Shown here: one piece after another, positions 43,655 to 51,813 of the stretch
How positions within the stretch are numbered: position 1 is the first letter of the stretch
Layout of the letters: each line of letters starts with the position of its first letter
The notes under the pieces: generated by a model
The model's input: only the letters and a program-made list of their open reading frames with translations
Told to the model about the DNA's origin: nothing
The model's database searches: none
Position numbers and translations under genes: made by a program
DNA from: Nocardioides sp. SR21
Lineage (GTDB): Bacteria; Actinomycetota; Actinomycetes; Propionibacteriales; Nocardioidaceae
Length of the DNA stretch: 64,000 nucleotides
Reading direction: 5' to 3'
Assembly: GCF_022761125.1 (NCBI RefSeq)
Contig: NZ_JAKWJR010000006.1
Span: 310,001 to 374,000, forward strand

Positions 43655-44614
43655 ATGAGCTGGCTGGTCACGGGTGGTGCGGGCTACATCGGTTCCCACG
43701 TCGTGCACGCACTCCTCGACGCCGGGATGGAGCCGGTCGTCCTCGACAACCTCGCCGCGGGTGTCGCCGGCTTCGTGCCGCCGGACGTGCCCCTGGTCCG
43801 GGCGTCCTTGCTCGACGAGGAAGCCGTCAGCGAGACCCTCAGCACCCACGGCGTGGTCGGCGTCATCCACCTGGCCGGGTTCAAGTACGCCGGCGTCTCG
43901 GTGTCACGGCCGCTGGAGACCTACGACCAGAACGTCAACGGCACCATCCGGCTGCTCCGGGCGATGGACGCAGCGGACGTCCGCCCGATCGTGTTCTCCT
44001 CCAGCGCGGCGACGTACGGAACCCCGGACGTCGACCTGGTCACCGAGCAGACGCCGACGACACCCGAGTCGCCGTACGGCGAGAGCAAGCTGATCGGCGA
44101 GTGGCTGCTGGCGGACGCCGGTCGTGCCCACGGCTTCCGGCACACGTCGCTGCGGTACTTCAACGTCGTGGGCTCCGGTCGCCCCGAGCTCCGCGACCGC
44201 AGCCCCCACAACCTGTTCCCGCTGGTGTTCGACGCGCTTGTCGAGGGCCGGACGCCGGTCATCTTCGGAGACGACTACGCCACCCCGGACGGCACCTGCG
44301 TGCGTGACTACGTGCACGTCGCGGACCTGGCCCGCACGCACGTGGTCGCCGCCCGGAGGCTGCTGGCCGGCGAGACCCTGGAGCCCGTCTACAACCTCGG
44401 CAGCGGCGTCGGCGCGTCGGTCCGGCAGATCATGGACACGATCCGGGACGTCACCGGGATCGACTTCGAGCCCGAGGTCCGCGACCGCCGGCCGGGGGAC
44501 CCGGCCCGGATCGTCGCGAGCGGCGCGCTCGCGGCCCGCGACCTGGAGTGGGAGATGCGGCACGACCTCCGGTCGATGGTCGCGAGCGCCTGGGAGGCGC
44601 GCTCCTCGGCCTAG
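43655..44614 (+). CDS. galE: UDP-glucose 4-epimerase (second copy)
   Basis: 319 aa extended SDR. LVTGGAGYIGSHVVHALLDA (about 4-23), SSSAATYGTPD, YxxxK in SPYGESKLIGE, RYFNVVGSGRPELRDRSP and DYVHVADLARTHV match GalE-type epimerases. It is only distantly similar to the divergent copy and may act on another UDP-sugar. ATG 43655 with TATCCT seven bases upstream. Its TAG stop shares CTAG with the convergent gene. Confidence 0.9.
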   Translation: MSWLVTGGAGYIGSHVVHALLDAGMEPVVLDNLAAGVAGFVPPDVPLVRASLLDEEAVSETLSTHGVVGVIHLAGFKYAGVSVSRPLETYDQNVNGTIRLLRAMDAADVRPIVFSSSAATYGTPDVDLVTEQTPTTPESPYGESKLIGEWLLADAGRAHGFRHTSLRYFNVVGSGRPELRDRSPHNLFPLVFDALVEGRTPVIFGDDYATPDGTCVRDYVHVADLARTHVVAARRLLAGETLEPVYNLGSGVGASVRQIMDTIRDVTGIDFEPEVRDRRPGDPARIVASGALAARDLEWEMRHDLRSMVASAWEARSSA

Positions 44615-45168
44615 GGCCGCCAGCCCGGGTCGCGCCCGATGAACCCGAGGAGCCGGGTCTGCGCGTCCGCGTCCGCGGGCACGTCCACCCGTGCGCCGTA
44701 CTGACCGCTGCCACGGATCAGGTCCTCCATCGGCTCCATCCCGGCCAGCATCGCCGCACACGTCTCCGCGTCGAGCGTGTCGTCCTGCCCGGTCGCGCGG
44801 GCGAGGTCCCAGGTGTGCATGAAGATGTCGGCGGTGTAGATCCGGTTGACCAGGTCGCCCACGGCCCAGGTCCCCATGCGGGGGTCGTCGACCTGCTGGG
44901 CGGCGCCCGGGCCGTCGAGCAGCGCCTGGACGCTCGCGGCATGCGCCTGCCAGGCCGCGACCGGGTCGTCGACCGCGGAGAGCTCGCCGGGGCCGACGCC
45001 GGTCACGCCGTTGCCCTCGAGGTACGCCGGCAGCCAGGTGACGAGGTGGTCGACCACGTCGCGGGCGGCCCAGCCGTCGACCGGCGCGGGCGCGTCCCAG
45101 TCCGTCGTGCCGAGCACGCGGTCGGTGAACGTCGCCGCCACCCGGCGGTGGTCGTCGGCGGCGCTCAT
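44611..45168 (-). CDS. TIGR03086-type metal-binding (DinB/maleylpyruvate isomerase-like) protein
   Basis: 185 aa. Four-helix DinB-like N-terminal domain: WAARDVVDHLVTWLPAYL with the metal His, and IFMHTWDLARATGQDD, the typical mycothiol-dependent isomerase-like histidine. These proteins usually bind a divalent metal and may use mycothiol as cofactor; mycothiol is made here (mshA). ATG 45168 overlaps the SRPBCC stop by 4 bases, last gene of the ArsR operon. Confidence 0.85.
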   Translation of the reverse strand: MSAADDHRRVAATFTDRVLGTTDWDAPAPVDGWAARDVVDHLVTWLPAYLEGNGVTGVGPGELSAVDDPVAAWQAHAASVQALLDGPGAAQQVDDPRMGTWAVGDLVNRIYTADIFMHTWDLARATGQDDTLDAETCAAMLAGMEPMEDLIRGSGQYGARVDVPADADAQTRLLGFIGRDPGWRP

Positions 45169-45656
45169 GCGCTGCCGGCCTCGAAGAGGGCGTCGAGCTT
45201 GGCGTACCCGTGGTTGACGCCGACCTCCATGCCACTGGCCAGCCACTGGTCGCGCACCTCGATCGTCTCGACGACCGACGTGGCGACGATCCGGCAGCGT
45301 CCGCCGTCCAGCGCCTCGAACGTCATCGTCTCCAGGCTGACGCCGTCCGGGTCCCCGGCCCAGGTGAAGGTCTGCACGATCCGCTCGTGCGGACGCACCT
45401 CGTGGAACGAGCCGTAGAAGCTGTGCTCGCCGGCGGAGCTGGTCCCGCGGAAGGCCCACGAGCCCCCGGTGCGAGCGTCCCAGGTCTGGATCTCGGTCTC
45501 CGTGCCGTTCGGGCCGACCCACTGGGCGTACAGGTCGGGGTCCACGTGCGCCCGGAACACGCGCTCCGGCGTCGCGTCGAACTCCCGCGTGGTCTTGATG
45601 ACCGGCAGGTCCGGGACCGCCTCGATGGTCGCCTCGGCCTTGGTGGTCGTGCTCAT
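45165..45656 (-). CDS. SRPBCC-domain (AHSA1-like) protein
   Basis: 163 aa, START/SRPBCC fold of the AHSA1 / CalC-like type: TREFDATPERVFRAHVDPDL near the N-terminus and QWVGPNGTETEIQTWDARTG, GGSWAFRGT. The family binds hydrophobic ligands. It is translationally coupled on both sides (ATGA overlaps) to ArsR upstream and the DinB-like gene downstream. ArsR-SRPBCC pairs are frequent in actinobacteria; the ligand is unknown. Confidence 0.88.
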   Translation of the reverse strand: MSTTTKAEATIEAVPDLPVIKTTREFDATPERVFRAHVDPDLYAQWVGPNGTETEIQTWDARTGGSWAFRGTSSAGEHSFYGSFHEVRPHERIVQTFTWAGDPDGVSLETMTFEALDGGRCRIVATSVVETIEVRDQWLASGMEVGVNHGYAKLDALFEAGSA

Positions 45657-46012
45657 GATGCTGCTCCTTCTTCTCGGTCGTCTCGGGTGTCCTCGGCGGT
45701 CGCGGCGAGGACGGCGTCCAGTCGGCGGTAGCGCTCCTCGACCTGCTGCCGGTAGCGCTCGATCCACTTCGTCATCAGGTCGAACACCTCCGCCTCGAGG
45801 TGCACCGGGCGCCGCTGGGCGTCCCGGCTGCGACTGACCAGCCCGGCGTCCTCGAGCACCTTCACGTGCTTGGACACCGCCTGGACGCTCACGTCGTACG
45901 GCGCCGCGAGCTCGCCCACGGAGGCGTCCCCGTCGGCGGCCAACCGGGCGACCATGTCGCGCCGGGTCGGGTCGGCGAGGGCCTGGAAGACCCTCGAGAG
46001 CTGGTCGGTCAC
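45653..46012 (-). CDS. ArsR-family transcriptional regulator
   Basis: 119 aa winged-helix repressor: VFQALADPTRRDMVARLA, ELAAPYDVSVQAVSKHVKVL (about 38-57) and SRSRDAQRRPVHLEAEVF. No cysteine metal-binding motif is visible, so it is probably not a metal sensor; ligand control through the partner SRPBCC protein is possible. GTG 46012. Dyads in the upstream region (46023-46083) are its likely operators. Confidence 0.88.
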   Translation of the reverse strand: MTDQLSRVFQALADPTRRDMVARLAADGDASVGELAAPYDVSVQAVSKHVKVLEDAGLVSRSRDAQRRPVHLEAEVFDLMTKWIERYRQQVEERYRRLDAVLAATAEDTRDDREEGAAS

Positions 46013-46022
46013 CGGGCACCTC

Positions 46023-46083
46023 TTCAACTTGTTGGTTGAATAACCGTAGATCCGCCCGCTCGGCGTTGTCAACCATCTGGTTG
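46023..46083. promoter_or_regulatory. GTTGAA/CAACCA dyads upstream of the ArsR gene
   Basis: TTCAAC-N6-GTTGAA (46023-46040), GGTTGAATAACC (46034-46045) and CAACCA-TC-TGGTTG (46070-46083). The sites lie between the ArsR start and the oppositely oriented iron-regulated gene. They share the GGTTG half-site and are the best candidates for ArsR binding. Confidence 0.6.
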
Positions 46084-46113
46084 CAAAGAATGGGTGGCCC
46101 GGCTCCTGGCAGC

Positions 46114-46146
46114 CGAGGCGCGAGTGCAGCGAGCCTCGATACCTCC
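46114..46146. repeat. Dispersed CGAGGC/GCCTCG repeat
   Basis: CGAGGC (46114-46119) and GCCTCG (46133-46138) flank GCGAGTGCAGCGA; followed by ATACCTCC. Same loose family as the other TCGAG-type elements. It lies between the ArsR operators and the iron box. Confidence 0.4.
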
Positions 46147-46162
46147 GCCCCAGGCATCCCGA

Positions 46163-46178
46163 GTTAGGCTTGCCTAAC
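46163..46178. promoter_or_regulatory. Iron box (DtxR/IdeR-type site)
   Basis: GTTAGGC-TT-GCCTAAC is a 16-bp dyad; in the 19-base frame it agrees with the IdeR/DtxR consensus TTAGGTTAGSCTAACCTAA at about 14 positions. It overlaps the likely promoter of the siderophore-interacting protein, indicating repression by iron. Confidence 0.75.
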
Positions 46179-46200
46179 TTCGACGTGATGGGATGTGGGC

Positions 46201-47001
46201 ATGCACGGGCATGTGGTGAGGACCGAGCGGCTGACGCCGACGTTGGTGCGAGTGGTGCTGGGCGGACCGGGGCTCGACGGCTTCGCCATGCCGGAGTCGA
46301 CCGACGCCTACGTGAACCTGGCGATCCCGCCCGCGGGTGCGCCGTACGGCGGCGTCTTCGACCCGAAGGCGGTGCGCGAGGAGCAGGCGCAGGAGCACTG
46401 GCCGGCCCGGCGCCGCTACACCGTGCGCTTCTGGGACGAGGCCGCGCGTGAGCTCACCCTCGACTTCGTCGTGCACGGCGACTCCGGCGTGGCCGGCCCG
46501 TGGGCGGCCTCGGCCGCGCCCGGCGACGTCCTGGTGTTCGAGGGGCCCGGCAGCGGCTACCGCCCCGACGCCGACGCCGACTGGCACCTGATGGTCGGCG
46601 ACGAGTCCGCGCTGCCCGCGATCGCCGCCTCCCTCGAGGCGCTGCCGGCGGACGCCGTCGCCGTGGTCCGGCTGGTGTGCGACGGCGCCGAGCACGAGGT
46701 CGCCCTCGACTGCCCGGGCCGGCTCGACCTGGCGTGGCTGCACCGCACCGGCGCCGAGGACGACGTCGACCTGCTGGCCGACGCGGTGGCCGACCTGGAG
46801 TTCCCCGCGGGCCGCGTGCACGCGTTCATCCACGGCGAGGCCGAGGAGATCCGCGCCATCCGCCGGCACCTGCTCTCCGACCGCCGTCTCCCCCGCGCCG
46901 ACATGTCCTGCTCGCCGTACTGGCGGCGCACGATGGACGACGAGGCCTGGCGCAGGGTCAAGCGCGACTTCGTGGCAGCGATGGACGCCGACGTCGCCTG
47001 A
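46201..47001 (+). CDS. Siderophore-interacting protein (FAD-dependent ferric reductase)
   Basis: 266 aa, SIP / ViuB-like flavoprotein that frees iron from ferric siderophores. FAD-binding RRYTVRFWD and TLDFVVHGDSGVAGPWAASA (about 81-110), then the NAD(P)H-binding C-domain with VGDESALPAIAASLEALP and a conserved RADMSCSPYWRR near the end. The start is ATG 46201 or GTG 46195. The iron box just upstream gives the regulation. Confidence 0.9.
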   Translation: MHGHVVRTERLTPTLVRVVLGGPGLDGFAMPESTDAYVNLAIPPAGAPYGGVFDPKAVREEQAQEHWPARRRYTVRFWDEAARELTLDFVVHGDSGVAGPWAASAAPGDVLVFEGPGSGYRPDADADWHLMVGDESALPAIAASLEALPADAVAVVRLVCDGAEHEVALDCPGRLDLAWLHRTGAEDDVDLLADAVADLEFPAGRVHAFIHGEAEEIRAIRRHLLSDRRLPRADMSCSPYWRRTMDDEAWRRVKRDFVAAMDADVA

Positions 47002-47025
47002 CGTGGCCTAGGGCACAATCCGTCC

Positions 47026-48006
47026 ATGCCCACCGCGCTCATCACCGGCATCACCGGCCAGGACGGCCTCTACCTCGCCGAGCTGCTGCTCTCGAAGGGG
47101 TACGACGTCCACGGCGTGATCCGCGGTCAGAACAACCCCAAGCTCGACCTGGTGCGCGAGCTGCTGCCGGACGTGCGGCTGCACAACGGCGACCTCACCG
47201 ACATGTCGAGCCTGATCCGCGCGCTGCGCGACTCCGACCCGGACGAGGTCTACAACCTGGGCGCGGTGTCGTTCGTGGCGTACTCGTGGGAGAACGCCCC
47301 GCTCACGACGGACGTCACGGCCAAGGGCGTGCTCAACATCCTCGAGGCCGTGCGGCTGCACACCGGTGACCGGCCGGACTCGATCCGCTTCTACCAGGCC
47401 TCCAGCTCCGAGATGTTCGGCAAGGTGCAGGAGGTCCCGCAGCACGAGCGGACGCTGCTGTGGCCGCGTTCGCCGTACGGCGTGAGCAAGGTGTTCGGCC
47501 ACTACATGACCATCAACTACCGCGAGTCGTACGGCATGCACGCCTCGTCGGGGATCCTCTTCAACCACGAGTCGCCGCGGCGCGGGCCGGAGTTCGTGAC
47601 CCGCAAGATCAGCGAGGCCGTCGCGCGGATCAAGCTCGGCCTGCAGAACGAGCTGGTGCTGGGCAACCTGGACGCGGAGCGCGACTGGGGGTTCGCCGGC
47701 GACTACGTCGAGGCGATGTGGATGATGCTGCAGCAGCCGCACGGTGACGACTACGTGATCGCGACCGGCGAGACCCACTCGATCCGCGACTTCCTCGACG
47801 AGGCGTTCAGCCACATCGGCATCGACGACTGGGCGCCGTACGTACGCCAGGACCCGCGCTTCATGCGTCCGGCCGAGGTCGACCACCTCATCGGCGACGC
47901 GAGCAAGGCCCGCGAGGTGCTCGGCTGGAAGCCGAAGGTCTCGTTCCGCGAGCTGGTGGCGATGATGGTCGACGCCGACCTCGCCGCGACCCAGCAGGGC
48001 TGGTGA
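47026..48006 (+). CDS. gmd: GDP-mannose 4,6-dehydratase-like protein
   Basis: 326 aa extended [23 protein letters not shown] (about 4-23), catalytic Ser/Glu in [10 protein letters not shown] and YxxxK in [27 protein letters not shown] is the conserved GMD nucleotide-sugar loop. In place of the canonical RRSSxFNTxRI loop it has [14 protein letters not shown], so the substrate may be another NDP-sugar. ATG 47026 has CACAAT six bases upstream. The next dehydratase starts one base after its stop, forming an operon. Confidence 0.85.
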   Translation: MPTALITGITGQDGLYLAELLLSKGYDVHGVIRGQNNPKLDLVRELLPDVRLHNGDLTDMSSLIRALRDSDPDEVYNLGAVSFVAYSWENAPLTTDVTAKGVLNILEAVRLHTGDRPDSIRFYQASSSEMFGKVQEVPQHERTLLWPRSPYGVSKVFGHYMTINYRESYGMHASSGILFNHESPRRGPEFVTRKISEAVARIKLGLQNELVLGNLDAERDWGFAGDYVEAMWMMLQQPHGDDYVIATGETHSIRDFLDEAFSHIGIDDWAPYVRQDPRFMRPAEVDHLIGDASKAREVLGWKPKVSFRELVAMMVDADLAATQQGW

Positions 48007-48007
48007 G

Positions 48008-48976
48008 ATGACCCGCGCGTTCATCACGGGGATCAGCGGCCAGGACGGCAGCTACCTCGCCGAGCGGCTGCTCGCCGAGGGCGTCGAGGTGCACGCGCTC
48101 GCGCACGACCTCGAGCCGCTGCCCGACCTGCCCGGCGTCGAGCTGCACCGCGGCGACCTGAGCGCCGTGCCCGACGTACGCGCCCTGCTGCTCGACCTGG
48201 CGCCCGACGAGGTCTACAACTTCGCAGCACTGAGCTCGGTGGCACGGTCGTGGGAGGAGCCGGACCTCACCGCGCGCGTGAACGGCATGGCCGCGGCGGC
48301 CCTCCTGGAGTCCGCGCTGCTGGTCCAGGAGAAGCACGGTCGGGCCGTGCGCTTCGTCCAGGCCTCCAGCGCGGAGATCTTCGGCGAGCCGGACCGGCAC
48401 CCCCAGGACGAGTCCACGACGCTGCGGCCGGTGAACCCGTACGGCGCGGCGAAGGCCTACGCCCACCTGATGGTCGACGTGTACCGGCGACGCGACCTGC
48501 ACGCGGTCAGCGCGATCCTCTACAACCACGAGTCGCCGCGTCGCCCGGAGCAGTTCGTGACCCGCAAGATCACCGCGACCGTGGCCGCCATCGCGCAGGG
48601 TCGCGCGGACTCGCTGGCGCTCGGCAACCTCGACGCCCGCCGCGACTGGGGCTGGGCGCCGGACTACGTCGACGCGATGGTGCGCGCCGCCCGGGCCGAC
48701 ACCGCGAACGACTACGTGATCGCCACGGGGGTGGCGCACTCGGTGCGCGACTTCGTCGCGGCCGCGTTCACCCGCGCCGGGATCGACGACTGGCAGGACC
48801 TCGTGGTCGTCGACCCCGAGTTCGTGCGACCGGCCGACCCGACGGAGCTCGCCGGAGACGCCACCCGCGCGCGGACCCTGCTCGGGTGGGAGCCGACCGT
48901 GGACTTCGCCGAGCTGGTCGGGCGGATGGTCGACGCCGACCTGGGACAGGGGTCCGCGAGCGAACCTCGCGGGTAG
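48008..48976 (+). CDS. GDP-mannose 4,6-dehydratase-like protein (second, divergent)
   Basis: 322 aa extended SDR, co-transcribed with the preceding gene. [32 protein letters not shown], YxxxK in NPYGAAKAYAH, NHESPRRPEQFVTRKI and WAPDYVDAM place it in the GMD group. The segment after beta-2 is shortened (HALAHDLEPLPDLPGVELHR) and lacks the RRSS loop, so cofactor or substrate choice may differ. Two adjacent diverged copies could form a hetero-oligomer; GMD enzymes are tetramers. Confidence 0.82.
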   Translation: MTRAFITGISGQDGSYLAERLLAEGVEVHALAHDLEPLPDLPGVELHRGDLSAVPDVRALLLDLAPDEVYNFAALSSVARSWEEPDLTARVNGMAAAALLESALLVQEKHGRAVRFVQASSAEIFGEPDRHPQDESTTLRPVNPYGAAKAYAHLMVDVYRRRDLHAVSAILYNHESPRRPEQFVTRKITATVAAIAQGRADSLALGNLDARRDWGWAPDYVDAMVRAARADTANDYVIATGVAHSVRDFVAAAFTRAGIDDWQDLVVVDPEFVRPADPTELAGDATRARTLLGWEPTVDFAELVGRMVDADLGQGSASEPRG

Positions 48977-49078
48977 CGCCTCTGGCCGGGACGCGTCGCC
49001 CGAGGCCCTGGGACAGACATCCTCAAGGAACGCGCAAGCCGCAGATGGCGTCACACCATCGCGAATACCCTGGTGCTG

Positions 49079-50314
49079 ATGCATCTCCTGACCTGCGCGA
49101 CCCGAGACTATGCCTGGGGCTCGACCTCGCTGATCCCCCGCTTTCTCGGCACGCCCGCTGACGGGCAGCCGCAGGCCGAGCTGTGGGTCGGCGCGCATCC
49201 CGGCAGTCCGGCGCTGCTCCCGGACGGCGGACGACTCGACGAGCACATCCGCGACCACCCGGCCACGGCGCTCGGCCAGGACACGCTCGACACGTTCGGG
49301 CCCCGGTTGCCGTACCTGATGAAGGCACTGGCGGCCGCCGAGCCGCTGTCCCTCCAGGTCCACCCCACCAGCCAGCGGGCCCGGCTCGGGTACGAGCACG
49401 AGAACCAAGCGGGGATTCCACTCGGTGCGACTCAGCGCTGCTACCAGGACCGCTTCCACAAGCCCGAGCTGATCGTCGCGATCACGCGGTTCGAGGGGAT
49501 GGCGGGCTTCCGCGACGTGGAGAAGTCAGCACGCATCCTTCGGCTGCTCGAGCACCCCTGGGCCGACCGGGTGGCGAAGGATCTCGAGTCCGCGCCACCC
49601 TTCCAGGCACTGCACGCAGCGGTGAGCGAGATCCTCAGCCAGGACGGCTCGGAGCTGCGCGGTCTCATCGCCGACATCGCGGCCGCCGCACACGCGGCGG
49701 AGGCCAGGGGACACCGCTCCAACCGGACCTCGGGGCGGATGTACCTCGACCGCGCCAGCGTCGAGCGGGAGAGCACTCGCGTGTTCGCCCAGACCGTGTC
49801 GCTGGCGCAGCGCTATCCGACCGACCCTGGCGTGCTGGTGACGCTGCTGCTCAATCACGTCGTGCTCTCGCCCGGCGAGGCGATGTTCCTCGATGCGGGC
49901 GTCGTGCACGCCTACACCTCCGGGTTCGGGGTCGAGATCATGGCGGCGTCGGACAACGTCGTGCGGGCAGGCCTGACGCCCAAGCATGTCGACGTCCCCG
50001 AGCTGCTCCACATCGCGAACTTCACCCCGATGCCGGCTCCGATCTGGGAGGCGACGCCGGTCAGCGCCAACACGTTGGCGTACCGACCTCCCGTCGCCGA
50101 GTTCGCGCTCACGATCGCGCGAGAGCCCGGTGACCAGCTCCCGACCGAGGGGCCGCGCACGCTCCTGTGCCTCGACGGCAGCGTGACCGTCAGCAGCGCC
50201 GACGCGAGCCGGGAGCTGCAGCGGGGTCAGTCCCTGTTCGTGCCCCACGCGGACGGCGCCATCACGCTCGACGGCGAGGGCACGGTCGCGATCGCCAGTG
50301 TCCCGTCGGCCTGA
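49079..50314 (+). CDS. manA: Mannose-6-phosphate isomerase, class I
   Basis: 411 aa type I phosphomannose isomerase linking fructose-6-phosphate to mannose-6-phosphate. N-terminal TRDYAWGSTSLIPRFLG, zinc ligands in QVHP (about 98-101), the HKPELIVAITRFEGMAGFR segment and the DAGVVHAYTSGFGVEIMAAS active-site region are present. ATG 49079 has TACCCT seven bases upstream. With the dehydratase genes it supplies and uses GDP-mannose precursors for cell-surface glycans. Confidence 0.93.
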   Translation: MHLLTCATRDYAWGSTSLIPRFLGTPADGQPQAELWVGAHPGSPALLPDGGRLDEHIRDHPATALGQDTLDTFGPRLPYLMKALAAAEPLSLQVHPTSQRARLGYEHENQAGIPLGATQRCYQDRFHKPELIVAITRFEGMAGFRDVEKSARILRLLEHPWADRVAKDLESAPPFQALHAAVSEILSQDGSELRGLIADIAAAAHAAEARGHRSNRTSGRMYLDRASVERESTRVFAQTVSLAQRYPTDPGVLVTLLLNHVVLSPGEAMFLDAGVVHAYTSGFGVEIMAASDNVVRAGLTPKHVDVPELLHIANFTPMPAPIWEATPVSANTLAYRPPVAEFALTIAREPGDQLPTEGPRTLLCLDGSVTVSSADASRELQRGQSLFVPHADGAITLDGEGTVAIASVPSA

Positions 50315-50326
50315 CGGCCTGACGGA

Positions 50327-51352
50327 TCAGCTCGAGGGCCAGCCCCGCGGCTGGTCGATCCAGGGCTCGCCCTCGTGCTGCACGGCTTCGACGTCGGCGT
50401 CGACCATGATCCGGACGAGCTCCTCCGTGTGCACCCGAGCAGTCCAACCGAGATCACGCTCGGCTCGGCTCGAGTCACCGATCAGCGCGGACGGTTCGGT
50501 GGGACGCAGGTACCGCTCGTCGAGCCGGACGTGCTTCTCCCAGTCCAGCCCGGCGTGCTCGAACGCCGCGACCACGAAGTCGCGAACGGTGAACGGCCGG
50601 CCCGTCGCGAGCACGTAGTCGCGCGGCTCGTCGGCCTGCAGCATCCGCCACATGCCCTCGACGTACTCCGGGGCGTAGCCCCAGTCACGCACCCCGTCGA
50701 GGTTGCCCATGTACAGGTAGTCGGCCAGCCCCGCCTGGATGCGGGCCACGGCGCGGCTGATCTTGCGCGTCACGAACGTCTCCCCGCGCCGCGGTGACTC
50801 GTGGTTGAAGAGGATGCCGCTCACGGCGAACATCCCGTAGCCCTCGCGATACGTCGCGGTGGTCCAGTGTGCGTACAGCTTCGCGGTGCCGTACGGCGAC
50901 ACCGGTCGACACACGGTGTCCTCGTTCTGCGGTTCGGGGGCATTGCCGTACATGGCCGAGCTGGATGCCTGGTAGAAGCGGCAGTCGAGCTCGGCGGTGC
51001 GAATCGCCTCCAGCAGACGGACCACGCCGAGGCCGACGGTGTCGCCGGTGTACTCCGGCTCGTCGAAGCTCACCCCGACATGGGATTGACCCGCGAGGTT
51101 GTAGACCTCGTTCGGCTGGATCCGGCGCAACAGGCGGACCAGCCTCGACTCGTCGGTGAGGTCGGCGTAGTGCAGGAAGAGCCGGGCGTCAGGGTCGCGG
51201 GGGTCCTGGTAGAGGTGCTCGATCCGCGTGTTGTTGAAGGTGGAGGACCGACGCCGCAGTCCGTGCACCTCGTAGCCCTTGGCGAGCAGCAGCTCGGCCA
51301 GGTAGGAGCCGTCCTGGCCGGTGATGCCGGTGATCAACGCGCGTCGGGTCAC
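50327..51352 (-). CDS. GDP-mannose 4,6-dehydratase-like protein with altered catalytic site
   Basis: 341 aa. The overall sequence is closest to classical [23 protein letters not shown], the [18 protein letters not shown] loop, [15 protein letters not shown], YxxxK in [28 protein letters not shown] and [20 protein letters not shown]. The catalytic Glu that follows the Ser/Thr in ASTSELYG is Ala here (ASSSAMYG, codon GCC). This should impair the dehydration step, so the protein may be inactive or catalyse another reaction. GTG 51352 has CACGCT six bases upstream. Convergent with manA. Confidence 0.85.
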   Translation of the reverse strand: MTRRALITGITGQDGSYLAELLLAKGYEVHGLRRRSSTFNNTRIEHLYQDPRDPDARLFLHYADLTDESRLVRLLRRIQPNEVYNLAGQSHVGVSFDEPEYTGDTVGLGVVRLLEAIRTAELDCRFYQASSSAMYGNAPEPQNEDTVCRPVSPYGTAKLYAHWTTATYREGYGMFAVSGILFNHESPRRGETFVTRKISRAVARIQAGLADYLYMGNLDGVRDWGYAPEYVEGMWRMLQADEPRDYVLATGRPFTVRDFVVAAFEHAGLDWEKHVRLDERYLRPTEPSALIGDSSRAERDLGWTARVHTEELVRIMVDADVEAVQHEGEPWIDQPRGWPSS

Positions 51353-51409
51353 CCCGGAAGCGTGGCACACATCGCTCGACCGGAAGGCCGCGACGGGAGA
51401 TCCTGACGG

Positions 51410-51697
51410 TCAGCGTCGCGTCAACGACGCCAGCGCGGGACGCACGTCGGCGAGGTAGACCAGCGCCGCGACGGTGAACGCCAGACTGATGAGTCCGATC
51501 ACGCCACCGAGCACGATCTGAGCCGCGAGGCCGACGCCGAGGATGATGGCCCAGGCCGCCTTGGACAGCTTGTTGGCCGCGCTGTAGGACTCGGCGGAGT
51601 ACATCAGGCAGTTCACCAGGGCGAAGATCTTGACGCCGAGGATGACGAGCTCGACGAACAGCATGAGGTTCAGCTCGGCCTCGAGTACGTGCAGCAC
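51410..51697 (-). CDS. DUF2516-family membrane protein
   Basis: 95 aa with two or three hydrophobic segments. Matches the DUF2516 family, of unknown function, conserved next to hbhA in Mycobacterium (Rv0476). GTG 51697 is chosen because TAGGCT lies six bases upstream; the in-frame GTG 51703 touches that -10. On the same strand as hbhA. Confidence 0.82.
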   Translation of the reverse strand: MLHVLEAELNLMLFVELVILGVKIFALVNCLMYSAESYSAANKLSKAAWAIILGVGLAAQIVLGGVIGLISLAFTVAALVYLADVRPALASLTRR

Positions 51698-51725
51698 CCG
51701 CACAGCCTACGGTGCCAGCAGACCC

Positions 51726-51813
51726 GGTCGTCGAGCAGCGAGCGTGTCGAGACCCCCACGCCCGAGCGCATGCGCCAGGTGCAGGGGTCTCGCCAGCTCG
51801 ACCGACGGGTGGG
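51726..51813. repeat. Dispersed TCGAG-type repeats after hbhA
   Basis: Two adjacent pieces: GGTCGTCGAGCAGCGAGCGT..GTCGAGACCCCC and CAGGGGTCTCGCCAGCTCGACC. They fill the gap between hbhA and the DUF2516 promoter. The GGGTCTCG/CGAGACCC arms could form one long hairpin ending hbhA transcription. Confidence 0.5.
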
